Shown here: in pieces, positions 32,484-41,539 of the stretch
Numbering within the stretch: the stretch's first letter is position 1
Layout of the letters: every line of letters begins with the position of its first letter
DNA from: Actinomadura alba
Lineage (GTDB): Bacteria; Actinomycetota; Actinomycetes; Streptosporangiales; Streptosporangiaceae
Direction: 5' to 3'
DNA length: 64,000 nucleotides
Assembly: GCF_014323705.1 (NCBI RefSeq)
Contig: NZ_JABVEC010000001.1
Span: 248,001 to 312,000, forward strand
Position numbers and translations under genes: made by a program
Notes under the pieces: generated by a model
What the model saw: only the letters and a program-made list of their open reading frames with translations
Told to the model about the DNA's origin: nothing
The model's database searches: none

Positions 32484-34153
32484 GTCCTCTCCCTCGGAGT
32501 GACCCTGCCGTCGGCCAGGTCCTTGCGCAGGGCTTCCGGGACGCGCTCGGCCGGGTCTCCGTAGCCGCCGCCTCCGGAGGTCTCGACCACGAGGGCCTCC
32601 CCGGCTCGCAGGGGCTGCCTGGTGGCCTTGGCGTCGAGCGGCTCGCGGGCCCCGTCCGCGCGCTCCCGGTAGTAGCCGCCGGCCCGCCCCGCCGCACCTC
32701 CCGCCGCACCGGACGGAGGACGCCGGAGCCGGTCACCGCGCGTGTCGACCTGGGCGTCCTCGAGCATCCGCAGCACCGTACGGGTACCGAGGCCGCCCCG
32801 ATGCCGCCCCGCTCCGCCGGAGTCGGGGATGAGGGACACCTCCTCGACTCTCAGGGGCAGCCGGGCCTCGATGGGCTCGACCTGCGGCACGATGTTGCGG
32901 CCGCCGCCGAACAGCGCGCCCGTGGCGTCCGGACCGTCCCGTTCGGCGCTCGCCCCCATGCCGCCGAGATCGAACGACATGTGCAACCAGGGGCGTGCCG
33001 TGCCGCTGATGCTGAAGCCCTGCAGGATGCCCGAGGCGGCCACGCCGCGTTCCGGCAGCGCACGGGTCAGCGCCGCGAAGATCGCCTCCTCGGCGGCGGC
33101 GACCGTGGCCCAGCGTCCTCCGCCGGGGTAGGGCCAAGTGCAGTTGACCAGGCTGCCCCGTGGCATCCGTACCTCGACGGGCACGAAACACCCCTCGTTC
33201 ATGGGCAGCGACGGGTCGACGAAACAGCGCAGCGCGTACATCACCCCGCCGAGCGTCTGGGAGAACCCGGAGTTGACCGGTGACGCGGCCTGTTCGTCGG
33301 TGCCGTCGAAGTCCACGACCACGTGCGCGCCGCTCGGAGCGGCACCGGGCGGGCCCGCCTCGATGGTGACCGCGACGCGGATCCGGCGGCCGTCGTCGAG
33401 ACCGTACTCCCCCATGTAGGTACCCTCCGGCAGCGCCGCGAGCTCGGCCCGGATCCGCCGCTCGGTGTGGGTGAGATAGCCGTCGACGCCGCGCGCCAGA
33501 CCCTCGGCGGTGTGCGCGTCGATGATCTCCTCGAGCCGGCGGGCCGCCACATTGGCCCCGGCGATCAGGGCCCGCAGGTCGCCGACGAGCTTTTCGGGGG
33601 TCCGGCTGTTCGCGGCGAGCACCCGGACCAGGTCGTCGACGAGCCCGTCCGCGGTCGCGATCCGCACCGGCGGCAGTTGCACGCCCTCGAGGAGTACGTC
33701 GGCCGCGTCGGAGGCCATCCCGCCCGCCGAAAGGCCGGACAGGTCGGCCACGTGGATGAGCGTCCCGGTGAAGTAGGCAGGCGCCCCGTTCACGAACACC
33801 GGGCGGAAGATCAGAAGGTCGTTGGCGTGGATGCCGCCCTGGTAGACGTCGTTGAGCAGGAACACCTCACCCGGTGCCATGGCGGTGAGCGGGAACGCCT
33901 CCAGGACGTACGGCAGTGCGCTGCGCAGGCTCGCGCACTGGATGAGGGCGGTCGACGCCGAGTGCGCGACGAGCCTGCCCGCGGCGTCGAGGATCGCCGC
34001 CGCGGCGTCCGCGCCCTCAACGATGAAGGTCGAGTACGCCGACCGGACGACGACGATGCTCGCCTCCTCGGCCGCCACGCATAGCGCATTGCGCAGGATC
34101 TCCGCGGTGAGATCCGCGGTGGGTTCGGCGGTGGGATCGGCAGGGGTGCTCAC
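32480..34153 (-). CDS. hyuB: Hydantoinase B/oxoprolinase-family subunit
   Basis: A 557-residue HyuB-family protein: EILRNALCVAAEEASIVVVRSAYS, LNDVYQGGIHANDLLIFRPVF, a central HVVVDFDGTDEQAASPVNSGFSQ, and a C-terminal Gly-rich TSGGGGYGDP. HyuA/HyuB pairs make ATP-dependent 5-oxoprolinases, N-methylhydantoinases or acetone/acetophenone-type carboxylases. The GTG at 34153 overlaps the hyuA stop. The location in an operon with acyl-CoA dehydrogenases, under a KstR2-type operator, suggests ring opening or carboxylation in terpenoid catabolism, not amino-acid metabolism. A low-complexity Gly/Ala/Arg stretch lies near residue 490. Confidence 0.88.
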   Translation of the reverse strand: MSTPADPTAEPTADLTAEILRNALCVAAEEASIVVVRSAYSTFIVEGADAAAAILDAAGRLVAHSASTALIQCASLRSALPYVLEAFPLTAMAPGEVFLLNDVYQGGIHANDLLIFRPVFVNGAPAYFTGTLIHVADLSGLSAGGMASDAADVLLEGVQLPPVRIATADGLVDDLVRVLAANSRTPEKLVGDLRALIAGANVAARRLEEIIDAHTAEGLARGVDGYLTHTERRIRAELAALPEGTYMGEYGLDDGRRIRVAVTIEAGPPGAAPSGAHVVVDFDGTDEQAASPVNSGFSQTLGGVMYALRCFVDPSLPMNEGCFVPVEVRMPRGSLVNCTWPYPGGGRWATVAAAEEAIFAALTRALPERGVAASGILQGFSISGTARPWLHMSFDLGGMGASAERDGPDATGALFGGGRNIVPQVEPIEARLPLRVEEVSLIPDSGGAGRHRGGLGTRTVLRMLEDAQVDTRGDRLRRPPSGAAGGAAGRAGGYYRERADGAREPLDAKATRQPLRAGEALVVETSGGGGYGDPAERVPEALRKDLADGRVTPRERT

Positions 34154-36291
34154 GGCGCTCGCCCTCCTCTCTGGTCGCTGGGGCGTGCTTCCAGCAGCAC
34201 CGCGCCGTGCGCGTCGATCGTGCCGCGCCAGCCCGGTGGCACGAGCAGCGATGCCTGCGGCTCGGTGACGATGCACGGACCGGTGAGCTCCGTGCCCTCG
34301 GCGCAGTCCTCGCGGGCCCGCACCGGCACGTCGACGAACTCGCCGCCGAACCACGCCCGCCGCTTCTCCCCGCGAACAACTGCATGATCACGGCGGGAGG
34401 GGCGGTGCGCCGGAGGGGCGGCGGTCGCCGCTGCCGGCAGCACCAGCCGGACGCGTGCGGTGGTGAGCTCGGCCGGGTCGCGCAGGTCGATGCCGTAGGA
34501 CTCGCGGTAGCGCCGGTAGAACTCCTCGGTCACCTGCCCGATCGCCTCGCGAGTGACGGGTCCGGCGGGCAGCTCGATGGTGAACGCGTGGGACTGGCCG
34601 ACGAACCGTACGCCGACCGACCGGACGACGACGGCCTCGACCTCGGTATCCGCCATGCCGACCGGAAGGCCCAGGTCCCCTGCGGCGGTGTGCTCCAGTT
34701 CCGTGAACACCCGTGTCAGCTCGGCGAGCGCGTCACGACCGGCCGAGCCGGACGTCAGCGTGCCGGCCGGGGCGGCGAAAGTCCGCGCCCGCTCCATGGC
34801 CAGGTCGGCGTGCAACAGCCCAGCGGCCGAGCCGACGCCCGCGTGCGGCGGCACCAGGACCCGCCCGATCCCGAACCGCTCGGCCAGCCGGGCGACGTGC
34901 GTCGGCGCCGCCCCGCCCAGTGCCACCAGCGTGAAGGTGCGCGGGTCGATCCCCCTCCGCACCGTCACCACGTGGATCGCCGCGCCCATCTGGGCGTTCG
35001 CGACGTCGTGCACGGCCGCCGCCGCCTCGACCACGCCGGCGCCGAGCGGCCTGGCGACGTGTTCGGCGATCGCGTCCTCGGCGAGCCCGGCGTCGAGCCG
35101 GAACTCACCGAAGCCGCCGGTGTCGAGATAGCCCAGCACGAGGTCGGCGTCGGTGACCGTCGGTCGCGTTCCTCCCCTCGCGTAGCACGCCGGGCCCGGC
35201 GAGGCGCCGGCCGAACGCGGCCCGACCCGCAGCGTCCCCGCGTCGACCCACGCGATCGAGCCGCCGCCCGCACCCACCTCGGCCAGGTCGATGGCGGGCA
35301 CCTTGATCGGCACTCCGGTGCCCGGGCGGCGTCCGCCGAAGCTGCCCTTGCCGCCCACCTGGAACTCGTGGGTCACTCCCGGCCGGCCGTCCCGGACCAG
35401 CCCGGCCTTGGCCGTGGTGCCGCCCATGTCGAAGGAGATCAGATCGGACAGGCCCCGCCGCGCGCCTTGGCGGGCCGCGGCGATGACGCCGGCGGCGGGG
35501 CCCGACTCGATCGTGAAGACCGCGCGGTCGGCGGCGAGCGAGGCGGGCAGCACGCCACCGGCCGACTCCATGACGTGCACGGGCGCGTTGACGCCGAGGC
35601 CGCACAGTTCGGCGCCGAGCCGCCGCAGGTAAGCGGCCATGACCGGGCCGACGTAGGCCGACATCAGAGTGGTGGTGGCCCGCTCATACTCCCCCAGTTC
35701 CGGCCAGACCTCTGAGGAGGCGACGACCGGCGTGCCCTCGGGCAGCCGCGCGGCGATCAGCTCCGCGAGCCGCCGCTCGTGCGCGGGGTTCGCGTACGAG
35801 TGCAGCAGGCAGATCGCGACGGCGGCCGCCCCGCTGCCTGCGATCTCGCGGGCCGTCCGCCCGGCGGCGTCCTCGTCGAGCGGCAGCAGCACCGCGCCGG
35901 AGGCCGCGATCCGCTCCGGCACCTCGAAGGTGCGGGTGAGCGGCACCGGGGGCTCGACCGGGGTGAACGCGAGGTCGAACCGCTCTTCCTCGACTCGAGC
36001 CCGCCGCCCGAGCGCGAGCATCGACCGGAACCCGCGCGTGGTGACGAAGGCCACGGGCACGCCGCGCCGCTCCAGGATCACGTTGGTCGCGAGGGTGGTG
36101 GCGTGCACGAACCGGTCCACCTCACCCGGCTCGACGCCGGCCGCGGCGAGCACCCGGGCGATCCCGCGCAGGAGGCCGGTGGTCGGGTCGCGGGGCGTGG
36201 TCAGGGTCTTGGCGACGTGCGTCCGGCCGTCGGCACCGGTGAGCACGACGTCGGTGAAGGTCCCTCCGACGTCGGTGGCCAAAGTGATCAT
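34150..36291 (-). CDS. hyuA: Hydantoinase A/oxoprolinase-family subunit
   Basis: 713 residues. The N-terminal ATP-binding actin-fold motif is ATDVGGTFTDVVLTG (5-19), the second phosphate loop is LISFDMGGTTAKAGLV (~270), and VALGGAAPTHVARLAERFG appears near 455. GAGGAGCACG precedes the ATG at 36291. Near the C-terminus, residues around 632-645 (RRDHAVVRGEKRR) are encoded by a copy of the dispersed CATGATCACG repeat, so the repeat has entered the coding frame without breaking it. The protein works with HyuB as an ATP-dependent hydrolase or carboxylase. It starts 8 bases after the second dehydrogenase stop, within one operon. Confidence 0.88.
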   Translation of the reverse strand: MITLATDVGGTFTDVVLTGADGRTHVAKTLTTPRDPTTGLLRGIARVLAAAGVEPGEVDRFVHATTLATNVILERRGVPVAFVTTRGFRSMLALGRRARVEEERFDLAFTPVEPPVPLTRTFEVPERIAASGAVLLPLDEDAAGRTAREIAGSGAAAVAICLLHSYANPAHERRLAELIAARLPEGTPVVASSEVWPELGEYERATTTLMSAYVGPVMAAYLRRLGAELCGLGVNAPVHVMESAGGVLPASLAADRAVFTIESGPAAGVIAAARQGARRGLSDLISFDMGGTTAKAGLVRDGRPGVTHEFQVGGKGSFGGRRPGTGVPIKVPAIDLAEVGAGGGSIAWVDAGTLRVGPRSAGASPGPACYARGGTRPTVTDADLVLGYLDTGGFGEFRLDAGLAEDAIAEHVARPLGAGVVEAAAAVHDVANAQMGAAIHVVTVRRGIDPRTFTLVALGGAAPTHVARLAERFGIGRVLVPPHAGVGSAAGLLHADLAMERARTFAAPAGTLTSGSAGRDALAELTRVFTELEHTAAGDLGLPVGMADTEVEAVVVRSVGVRFVGQSHAFTIELPAGPVTREAIGQVTEEFYRRYRESYGIDLRDPAELTTARVRLVLPAAATAAPPAHRPSRRDHAVVRGEKRRAWFGGEFVDVPVRAREDCAEGTELTGPCIVTEPQASLLVPPGWRGTIDAHGAVLLEARPSDQRGGRAP
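34372..34398. repeat. Dispersed CATGATCACG repeat inside hyuA
   Basis: GAACAACTGCATGATCACGG, identical over its core to the intergenic copy at 21107, lies in the hyuA frame and adds residues DHAVVR on the coding strand. It is the only copy in this window inside a convincing gene. Confidence 0.75.
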
Positions 36292-36299
36292 CGTGCTCC

Positions 36300-37379
36300 T
36301 CAGGGCAGCCGCTCGACCGGGGAGTCGCCGAGGAGCGCATCCCGCAGCCGCGCGCGGTGCAGGCTCTCGTCGCCCCACGCCGCGCGCAGCGCCCAAACCC
36401 TGGTGAGCCACAGGTGCAGGTCCAGTTCGCCCGTGTATCCGGCCGCTCCGTGCACCTGCAGTGCCCCGCGGGCGGCGCCGCCGGCCGCCTCGCCCGCGGC
36501 GATCTTGGCCGCGGCGACGTCCCGGCGTGCGGTCGGCGTGCGGTGGGTCAGGGCGTACGCGGCGCGGTAGACCACCGGGGCGGCGAACTCCAGCGCGATC
36601 GCGACGTCGGCGAGCCGGTGCTTGACGGCCTGGAAGGATCCGACGGCCGCCCCGAACTGCCGGCGCCGCCGCGCGTGGGCGACGGAGGCGTCGAGCAGCC
36701 ACCGCCCGAGACCGATCAGCTGGGCGGCCGTGGCGAGCGCGGCACGGTCGAAGGCCTGGTCGAAGGCGTGCTCGACCGGGCGGTCGAAGCCCTCGTGAAA
36801 GCCGCCGGCGATGCCCGTGTCCGAAGCGAGCGCACCGCCGGCGGCCTCGGTTCCGTGCGTCTTTCGGCCGGGCGGGCCGGGCCGGTACGGGCCCGCCGAG
36901 AACAGCCGCCGGGTCGCGTCGATCGAGACGTTCGGGATCAACGTGATCTCGCCGGGTTCCGCGAGCACGATCGCCGCCCCGGACCGTACGACCAGCAGGT
37001 CAGCGAGGTCGGCGTCGAGGAGATGGGGCATCGCGACCGACACGGTCGCCACGCCTGCGGCCAGCTTCACCAGCCAGTCGGGACCCACGAGCGACGGCGC
37101 GGCGACGGCCGACTCCACGAGAGGGCCCGGCACCGCGTGGCGCCCCGTCTCCACATAGGCGAGCACCGTGTCGGCGATGGTGAGCCCGAGACCCCCGTGC
37201 TCCTCGGGGACGAGCGCGCCGAGCAGGCCGACTTCGGCGAGTGCCTGCCACGCGGCCGCCCGCCGGGCGGCGGGGTCGCGGCCGGCCTCTCGTACGGCGG
37301 CCGGCGGGCAGGTCGCGGCGAGCGCCTCGCCGACGGCGCCGGCGAGGAGCCGCTGGTCCTCGGTGACGGCGAATCTCAT
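36300..37379 (-). CDS. Acyl-CoA dehydrogenase, second subunit
   Basis: A 359-residue ACAD with N-terminal helical domain (1-110: RFAVTEDQRLLAGAVGEAL, LVPEEHGGLGL), a shortened middle beta domain (~115-200), and a C-terminal helical domain with RRRQFGAAVGSFQAVKHRLADVAI and LQVHGAAGYTGELDLHLWL. The start ATG overlaps the stop of the first dehydrogenase (ATGA). Actinobacterial steroid catabolism uses alpha2-beta2 dehydrogenases made of two unlike subunits from adjacent genes. This overlapping pair fits that pattern, with this smaller subunit as the partner. The substrate CoA ester is unknown. Confidence 0.85.
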   Translation of the reverse strand: MRFAVTEDQRLLAGAVGEALAATCPPAAVREAGRDPAARRAAAWQALAEVGLLGALVPEEHGGLGLTIADTVLAYVETGRHAVPGPLVESAVAAPSLVGPDWLVKLAAGVATVSVAMPHLLDADLADLLVVRSGAAIVLAEPGEITLIPNVSIDATRRLFSAGPYRPGPPGRKTHGTEAAGGALASDTGIAGGFHEGFDRPVEHAFDQAFDRAALATAAQLIGLGRWLLDASVAHARRRRQFGAAVGSFQAVKHRLADVAIALEFAAPVVYRAAYALTHRTPTARRDVAAAKIAAGEAAGGAARGALQVHGAAGYTGELDLHLWLTRVWALRAAWGDESLHRARLRDALLGDSPVERLP

Positions 37380-38491
37380 CGCGGCAGTCCGAGCACGCGT
37401 TCGGCGATGATGTTGCGCTGGATCTCGTTGGTCCCCGCGTAGATGGGCCCGGCCAGCGCGAACAGGAAACCGTCCAGCCATTGGGCCGTGACCCGCGGGC
37501 CGAGCAGTTCGAGGGCCACCTCGTGCATGCGCAGGTCCAGCTCGGACCAGAACACCTTCGTCAGGCTGGCCTCCGGTCCCGGTTCGGCGCCGCCGGCCGC
37601 TCGCGCGGCGGCGTGGAAGGCGTAGAGGCGGTAGGCGTCGGCATCCGCCCAGGCCCGCACCGCGGCGTCGCGCAGCGTCTGATCGTCGCTCTCCCGCGCG
37701 AGCGCGAGCAGCCGGTCCGAGGTCGCCATGAAGCGGCCGGGGCTGCGCAACGTGATGCCGCGTTCGGAACCGGCCGTCGCCATGGCGACCCGCCAGCCCG
37801 CGCCGGGCTCACCGAGCACCTGGCCGGCGGGTGCGTACACGTCGTCGAAGAAGATGTCGGCGAATCCGTGCTCGCCGTCGAGCTGGGCGATCGGCCGTAC
37901 TGTCACGCCGTCCGCGGTCAGGGGGACCAGGAAGTAGGTGAGGCCGCGGTGCCGCCGCGCCCCCGGGTCGGAGCGGAACAGGCCGAAGCACCAGTCCGCG
38001 TGGGCGGCCCGCGAGCTCCAGGTCTTCTGGCCGGTCAGCCGCCAGCCGTCGCCGTCCGGCGTGGCCGTGGCGCGCAGGGCGGCGAGGTCGCTGCCGGCCT
38101 CGGGCTCCGACCAGGCCTGCGCCCAGATGTCGTCGGCCCGGGCCATCCGCGGCAGCAGCCGCCGCTTCTGTTCCTCGGTGCCGTGGGCCATCAGCGTGGG
38201 GCCGAGCAGGAACACCCCGTTCTGGCTCACCCGCCCGGGCGCCCCGTGGGACCAGTACTCCTCCTCGAAGATGAGCCAGTCGATGAGGTCGGCGTCCCGC
38301 CCACCGTGCTCACGGGGCCATGACACGGCCGACAGGCGTGCGCCGGCAAGCGTGCGCTCCCACTCCCGGTGCCGTTCGAAGCCGGTCTCGGTGTCCATCG
38401 AGGGCAGCGGCTCGGGCGGCACGTGGGCGGCGAGCCAGTCGCGCACCTCGGCCCGGAAGGCCCGCTGACGCTCGGTGAAGACGAGATCCAC
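37376..38491 (-). CDS. Acyl-CoA dehydrogenase, first subunit (FadE-type)
   Basis: A 371-residue ACAD: FTERQRAFRAEVRDWLAAHVP at the N-terminus, WAQAWSEPEAGSDLAALRATAT, TGQKTWSSRAAHADWCF (FAD/substrate region), and IYAGTNEIQRNIIAERVLGLPR, the standard C-terminal signature. The GTG at 38491 has GGAGGA 4 bases upstream. The operator at 38509-38526 is only 17 bases before it. It heads the operon ACAD-ACAD-HyuA-HyuB-LLM, in which each junction overlaps or is within 10 bases. It probably forms a heteromer with the next gene product and introduces a double bond into a steroid-derived acyl-CoA. Confidence 0.88.
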   Translation of the reverse strand: MDLVFTERQRAFRAEVRDWLAAHVPPEPLPSMDTETGFERHREWERTLAGARLSAVSWPREHGGRDADLIDWLIFEEEYWSHGAPGRVSQNGVFLLGPTLMAHGTEEQKRRLLPRMARADDIWAQAWSEPEAGSDLAALRATATPDGDGWRLTGQKTWSSRAAHADWCFGLFRSDPGARRHRGLTYFLVPLTADGVTVRPIAQLDGEHGFADIFFDDVYAPAGQVLGEPGAGWRVAMATAGSERGITLRSPGRFMATSDRLLALARESDDQTLRDAAVRAWADADAYRLYAFHAAARAAGGAEPGPEASLTKVFWSELDLRMHEVALELLGPRVTAQWLDGFLFALAGPIYAGTNEIQRNIIAERVLGLPR

Positions 38492-38508
38492 ACATCCTCC
38501 GCGAACCA

Positions 38509-38526
38509 ACCTAGCGACCGCTTGGT
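38509..38526. promoter_or_regulatory. KstR2-type operator, copy 7
   Basis: ACCTAGC-GACC-GCTTGGT, 17 bases upstream of the first acyl-CoA dehydrogenase. The right arm is perfect; the left has one change. Confidence 0.78.
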
Positions 38527-38666
38527 ATTTTAGTCCGCATATCGCCCCGCGGCAAGGTGGCGTCGCCCGCGACACGCGGGCCGAGCGGGGCGCCCACGGA
38601 CGGAACGGCGCTTCGGTTCAGGGTGACCACCTGCCCATTTCGGCAGATGGGCCGTAGCATTGGGCC

Positions 38667-39308
38667 GTGGCGTCCGGGTCGTACGTGTGGTCTCCCCACG
38701 CCGACGCCTACGCCGCGTTGCTCCACGACCAGGCGTCGGGGCGCAGGGCCATGGTCCGCCGGCCGGCGGCCGAGCGGCTGCCCATGGACGACCTCGTCCG
38801 GCTGGAGGACCTCGCCTTCCACTGGGCCTCCCTGCCGACCCAGGCGCCGGCACGGTCGGAACTGTTCGGGGCCCTCGACACCGATCCGCTGCGCGTGCTG
38901 AACGGGATGAACTGGCTGCTCGCCTACTGGGCCGTGCTCTGGGACCTGCGCGCCGGCGATCCCGCCCCCGACCTCATCCGCCGGCTCGACTACACCGGAG
39001 CCTGGCGCACCCCCGGCGCCGGCGACGGAGCGCCCGAACGCGAGCACGTCTGGCAGGCCATCACCCAGCGGATCAGGGCCGGGGTGCTCGCCCAGCTGAC
39101 CGGCGACCCGGACCTGCGAAACACGTACGACGCCGAGGTGACCCGGCTCGCCCCCGACGTCTTCCTGCACATCACGCTGGCCACCATGGACGGGCTCGGC
39201 CAGGACCTGACCCGCAAGGGTCTCGAGCTCAGGGGCATGGCCGCCGCGCTCGCCGAGCACACCGTCCCGGGCGACGGGCCACTGCCGCCGTTCGGTCCGC
39301 CGCGATGA
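38667..39308 (+). CDS. Uncharacterised actinobacterial protein
   Basis: A 213-residue, mostly helical, soluble-looking protein starting at the GTG at 38667 (ASGSYVWSPHADAYAALLHD). It is Trp- and Leu-rich (MNWLLAYWAVLWDLRAGD), with no signal peptide, membrane segment or motif I recognise. Codon use is normal for the window. It lies 140 bases right of operator copy 7, on the other strand, so it could be a divergent target. The formate dehydrogenase operon starts 124 bases after it with its own promoter. Function unknown. Confidence 0.65.
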   Translation: MASGSYVWSPHADAYAALLHDQASGRRAMVRRPAAERLPMDDLVRLEDLAFHWASLPTQAPARSELFGALDTDPLRVLNGMNWLLAYWAVLWDLRAGDPAPDLIRRLDYTGAWRTPGAGDGAPEREHVWQAITQRIRAGVLAQLTGDPDLRNTYDAEVTRLAPDVFLHITLATMDGLGQDLTRKGLELRGMAAALAEHTVPGDGPLPPFGPPR

Positions 39309-39355
39309 CTTGACGAGAAGCCCCGAACGCCCTCTTCTGCAGGTAAAGAGCACTA

Positions 39356-39385
39356 TTGCGTGAAAAATTCCATACCGTATACAAT
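39356..39385 (+). promoter_or_regulatory. Putative promoter of the formate dehydrogenase operon
   Basis: TTGCGT (39356-39361) and TACAAT (39380-39385) are 18 bases apart in a locally AT-rich stretch, about 48 bases before the fdsG start. The -10 overlaps the palindrome GTATAC, and CATACCGTATACAATC might be a regulator site. Confidence 0.5.
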
Positions 39386-39432
39386 CTGACTCAGCCGGAC
39401 ATCCGGGACACCGGCGGCGGACGGAGACGATA

Positions 39433-39912
39433 GTGACAGTGGGCCATAGTCTTTCGATCGAGGACCGGGTGCGCGCCATCGTGACGGCTCACGACGGCGA
39501 GCGGGGCAGGCTGCTGCCGATCCTGCACGGGATCCAGGCCGAGTTCGGCTACGTCGACGAGGCAGTCGTCCCCGTGCTGGCCCAGGAGCTCAACATCTCC
39601 CGCGCCGACGTGCACGGTGTGATCACCTTCTACCACGACTTCCGCAAGGCCCCGGCCGGCCGCACCGAGGTGCGCGTCTGCCGCGGCGAGGCCTGCCAGG
39701 CGGTCGGGGCCGAGAACCTCATGGCGCACGCGCAGCGGCGCCTCGGGGTGTCCACCGGCGAGACGACACCGGGCGGCGACGTGACGCTGGAGCAGGTGTT
39801 CTGCCTCGGCAACTGCGCGCTCGGACCGTCGGTGCAGGTGAACGGCAGGCTGTACGGCCGGGTCGGCACTGAGCGGCTGGACACCCTGATGGCCGAGGCG
39901 GATGCCCGATGA
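39433..39912 (+). CDS. fdsG: NAD-dependent formate dehydrogenase gamma subunit (NuoE-like)
   Basis: A 159-residue thioredoxin-fold [2Fe-2S] protein of the NuoE/24-kDa family. Cluster ligands are CRGEAC (~83-88) and CLGNC (~124-128). LLPILHGIQAEFGYV and ITFYHDFRKAPAGRTEVRVC are typical. It passes electrons within the soluble FdsGBA(D) complex. The GTG at 39433 was taken; the ATGA at 39909-39912 couples it to fdsB. It is first in the fdsGBAD operon, with a plausible sigma-70-like promoter upstream. No KstR2 operator lies before it, so it appears independent of the catabolic regulon. Confidence 0.92.
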   Translation: MTVGHSLSIEDRVRAIVTAHDGERGRLLPILHGIQAEFGYVDEAVVPVLAQELNISRADVHGVITFYHDFRKAPAGRTEVRVCRGEACQAVGAENLMAHAQRRLGVSTGETTPGGDVTLEQVFCLGNCALGPSVQVNGRLYGRVGTERLDTLMAEADAR

Positions 39913-41513
39913 GCACGCCGGTGACCGTCTATGTGCCGAGGGACTCCGCCGCCCGGTCCGTGGGCGCCGACGAGGTCGCAGCGGCCGTCCGCAGCGCCGC
40001 CGACCGGCCGATCCGCGTGGTCCGCAACGGATCGCGCGGAATGCTCTGGCTGGAACCGCTGGTCGAGGTCGCGACCGGCGAGGGCCGGATCGGGTACGGC
40101 CCGGTACGGCCCGAGGACGTCGACGGGCTGCTCGCCGCGGGCATGCTCGACGGCGGCGACCATGAGCTGCGCCTCGGCCTCGTCGACGAGCTCCCGTGGA
40201 TGCGCGGCCAGGACCGGCTCACCTTCGCCCGGGTCGGGGTGACCGACCCGCTGTCGGTCGACGACTACGTCGCGCACGGCGGCCTGGCCGGGTTGCGCCG
40301 CGCGCTTGAGCGCACACCCGCCGAGGTGGTCGAGGAGGTCACCGCCTCAGGGCTGCGCGGCCGTGGCGGCGCAGGGTTCCCGGCCGGCATCAAGTGGAAG
40401 ACGGTGCTCGAGGCGGCCGGCCCGCTCAAGTTCGTCTGCTGCAACGCCGACGAGGGCGACAGCGGCACCTTCGCCGACCGCATGCTGATGGAGGGCGACC
40501 CGTTCTGCCTGATCGAGGGCATGCTGATCGCCGCGTACGCCGCCGGGGCGACCGAGGGATACATCTACATCCGCTCCGAGTACCCGGACGCCATCGACAC
40601 GATGCGCGCCGCCATCGACATCGCCCACGCGCAGAACTGGCTGGGCGAGGGCATCCTCGGCTCGGCGACGAACTTCGAGCTGTTCGTCCGGGTCGGCGCG
40701 GGCGCGTACATCTGCGGCGAAGAGACCTCCATGCTCGAGAGCCTGGAGGGCAAGCGGGGCATGGTCCGGGCCAAGCCGCCCATTCCCGCGCTGTCCGGGC
40801 TGTTCGGCAAGCCGACGGTGGTCAACAACGTGCTGACCCTCGCCTCGGTGCCGATGGTCATGGCCGACGGCGCCGACGCCTACCAGGCGCGCGGCGTCGA
40901 GCGCTCGCGCGGCACCCAGGTGTTCCAGCTGGCCGGCAACATTGCGCGGGGCGGGATCGTCGAGACCGCCTTCGGCATCAGCCTGGGCGAGCTCATCAAC
41001 GAGTTCGGCGGCGGTACCGGCTCGGGCCGCCCCGTGCGCGCCGTCCAGGTCGGCGGGCCGCTCGGCGCCTACATCCCGGCCTCCGACCTCGACCTGCCGA
41101 TGGACTATGAGGCGTTCGCCGCGGCGGGCGCGATGGTGGGACACGGAGGTATCGTCGTTTTCGACGACACCGTCGACATGGCCAAGCAGGCCAGGTTCGC
41201 CATGGAGTTCTGCGCAGAGGAATCCTGCGGCAAGTGCACGCCCTGCCGCGTCGGCTCGGTGCGCGGCGTCGAGGTGGTCGACCGCATCATCGCCGGTGAG
41301 GACCGCGACACCAATCTGGACCTGCTCGAGGACCTATGCGAGCTCATGACCGACGGCTCGCTGTGCGCGATGGGCGGGCTCACCCCGCTACCGGTACGCA
41401 GTGCGATGCGGCACTTTTCCGAGGACTTCCTTGCCCGCGACGCGGGTGACCGTACGGGCACGGCCGGGCGGCCGGTGCCCGAAGACGCCGCGTCCGGGCC
41501 ACCGGCGCCCTAG
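39909..41513 (+). CDS. fdsB: NAD-dependent formate dehydrogenase beta subunit (NuoF-like)
   Basis: 534 residues. The N-terminal ~110 residues resemble a thioredoxin-like (NuoE-type) fold. NuoF follows, with Gly-rich GLRGRGGAGFPAGIKW (FMN/NAD), CCNADEGDSGTFADR, AYICGEETSMLESLEGKRG and the [4Fe-4S] site ESCGKCTPCRVG near residue 440. It carries FMN and reduces NAD+ with electrons from formate. The last ~25 residues are Pro/Ala-rich and disposable-looking. The start overlaps the fdsG stop; 26 bases separate it from fdsA, with a GAAGAAGGG-type site. Confidence 0.93.
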   Translation: MSTPVTVYVPRDSAARSVGADEVAAAVRSAADRPIRVVRNGSRGMLWLEPLVEVATGEGRIGYGPVRPEDVDGLLAAGMLDGGDHELRLGLVDELPWMRGQDRLTFARVGVTDPLSVDDYVAHGGLAGLRRALERTPAEVVEEVTASGLRGRGGAGFPAGIKWKTVLEAAGPLKFVCCNADEGDSGTFADRMLMEGDPFCLIEGMLIAAYAAGATEGYIYIRSEYPDAIDTMRAAIDIAHAQNWLGEGILGSATNFELFVRVGAGAYICGEETSMLESLEGKRGMVRAKPPIPALSGLFGKPTVVNNVLTLASVPMVMADGADAYQARGVERSRGTQVFQLAGNIARGGIVETAFGISLGELINEFGGGTGSGRPVRAVQVGGPLGAYIPASDLDLPMDYEAFAAAGAMVGHGGIVVFDDTVDMAKQARFAMEFCAEESCGKCTPCRVGSVRGVEVVDRIIAGEDRDTNLDLLEDLCELMTDGSLCAMGGLTPLPVRSAMRHFSEDFLARDAGDRTGTAGRPVPEDAASGPPAP

Positions 41514-41539
41514 CTGCGGGACGACGAAGAAGGGCAGTC

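Noticed and set aside
39355..39432. KstR2-type operator before the formate dehydrogenase operon
   Set aside because: No ACCAAGC or GCTTGGT arm is present; the region has its own GTATAC-containing promoter.
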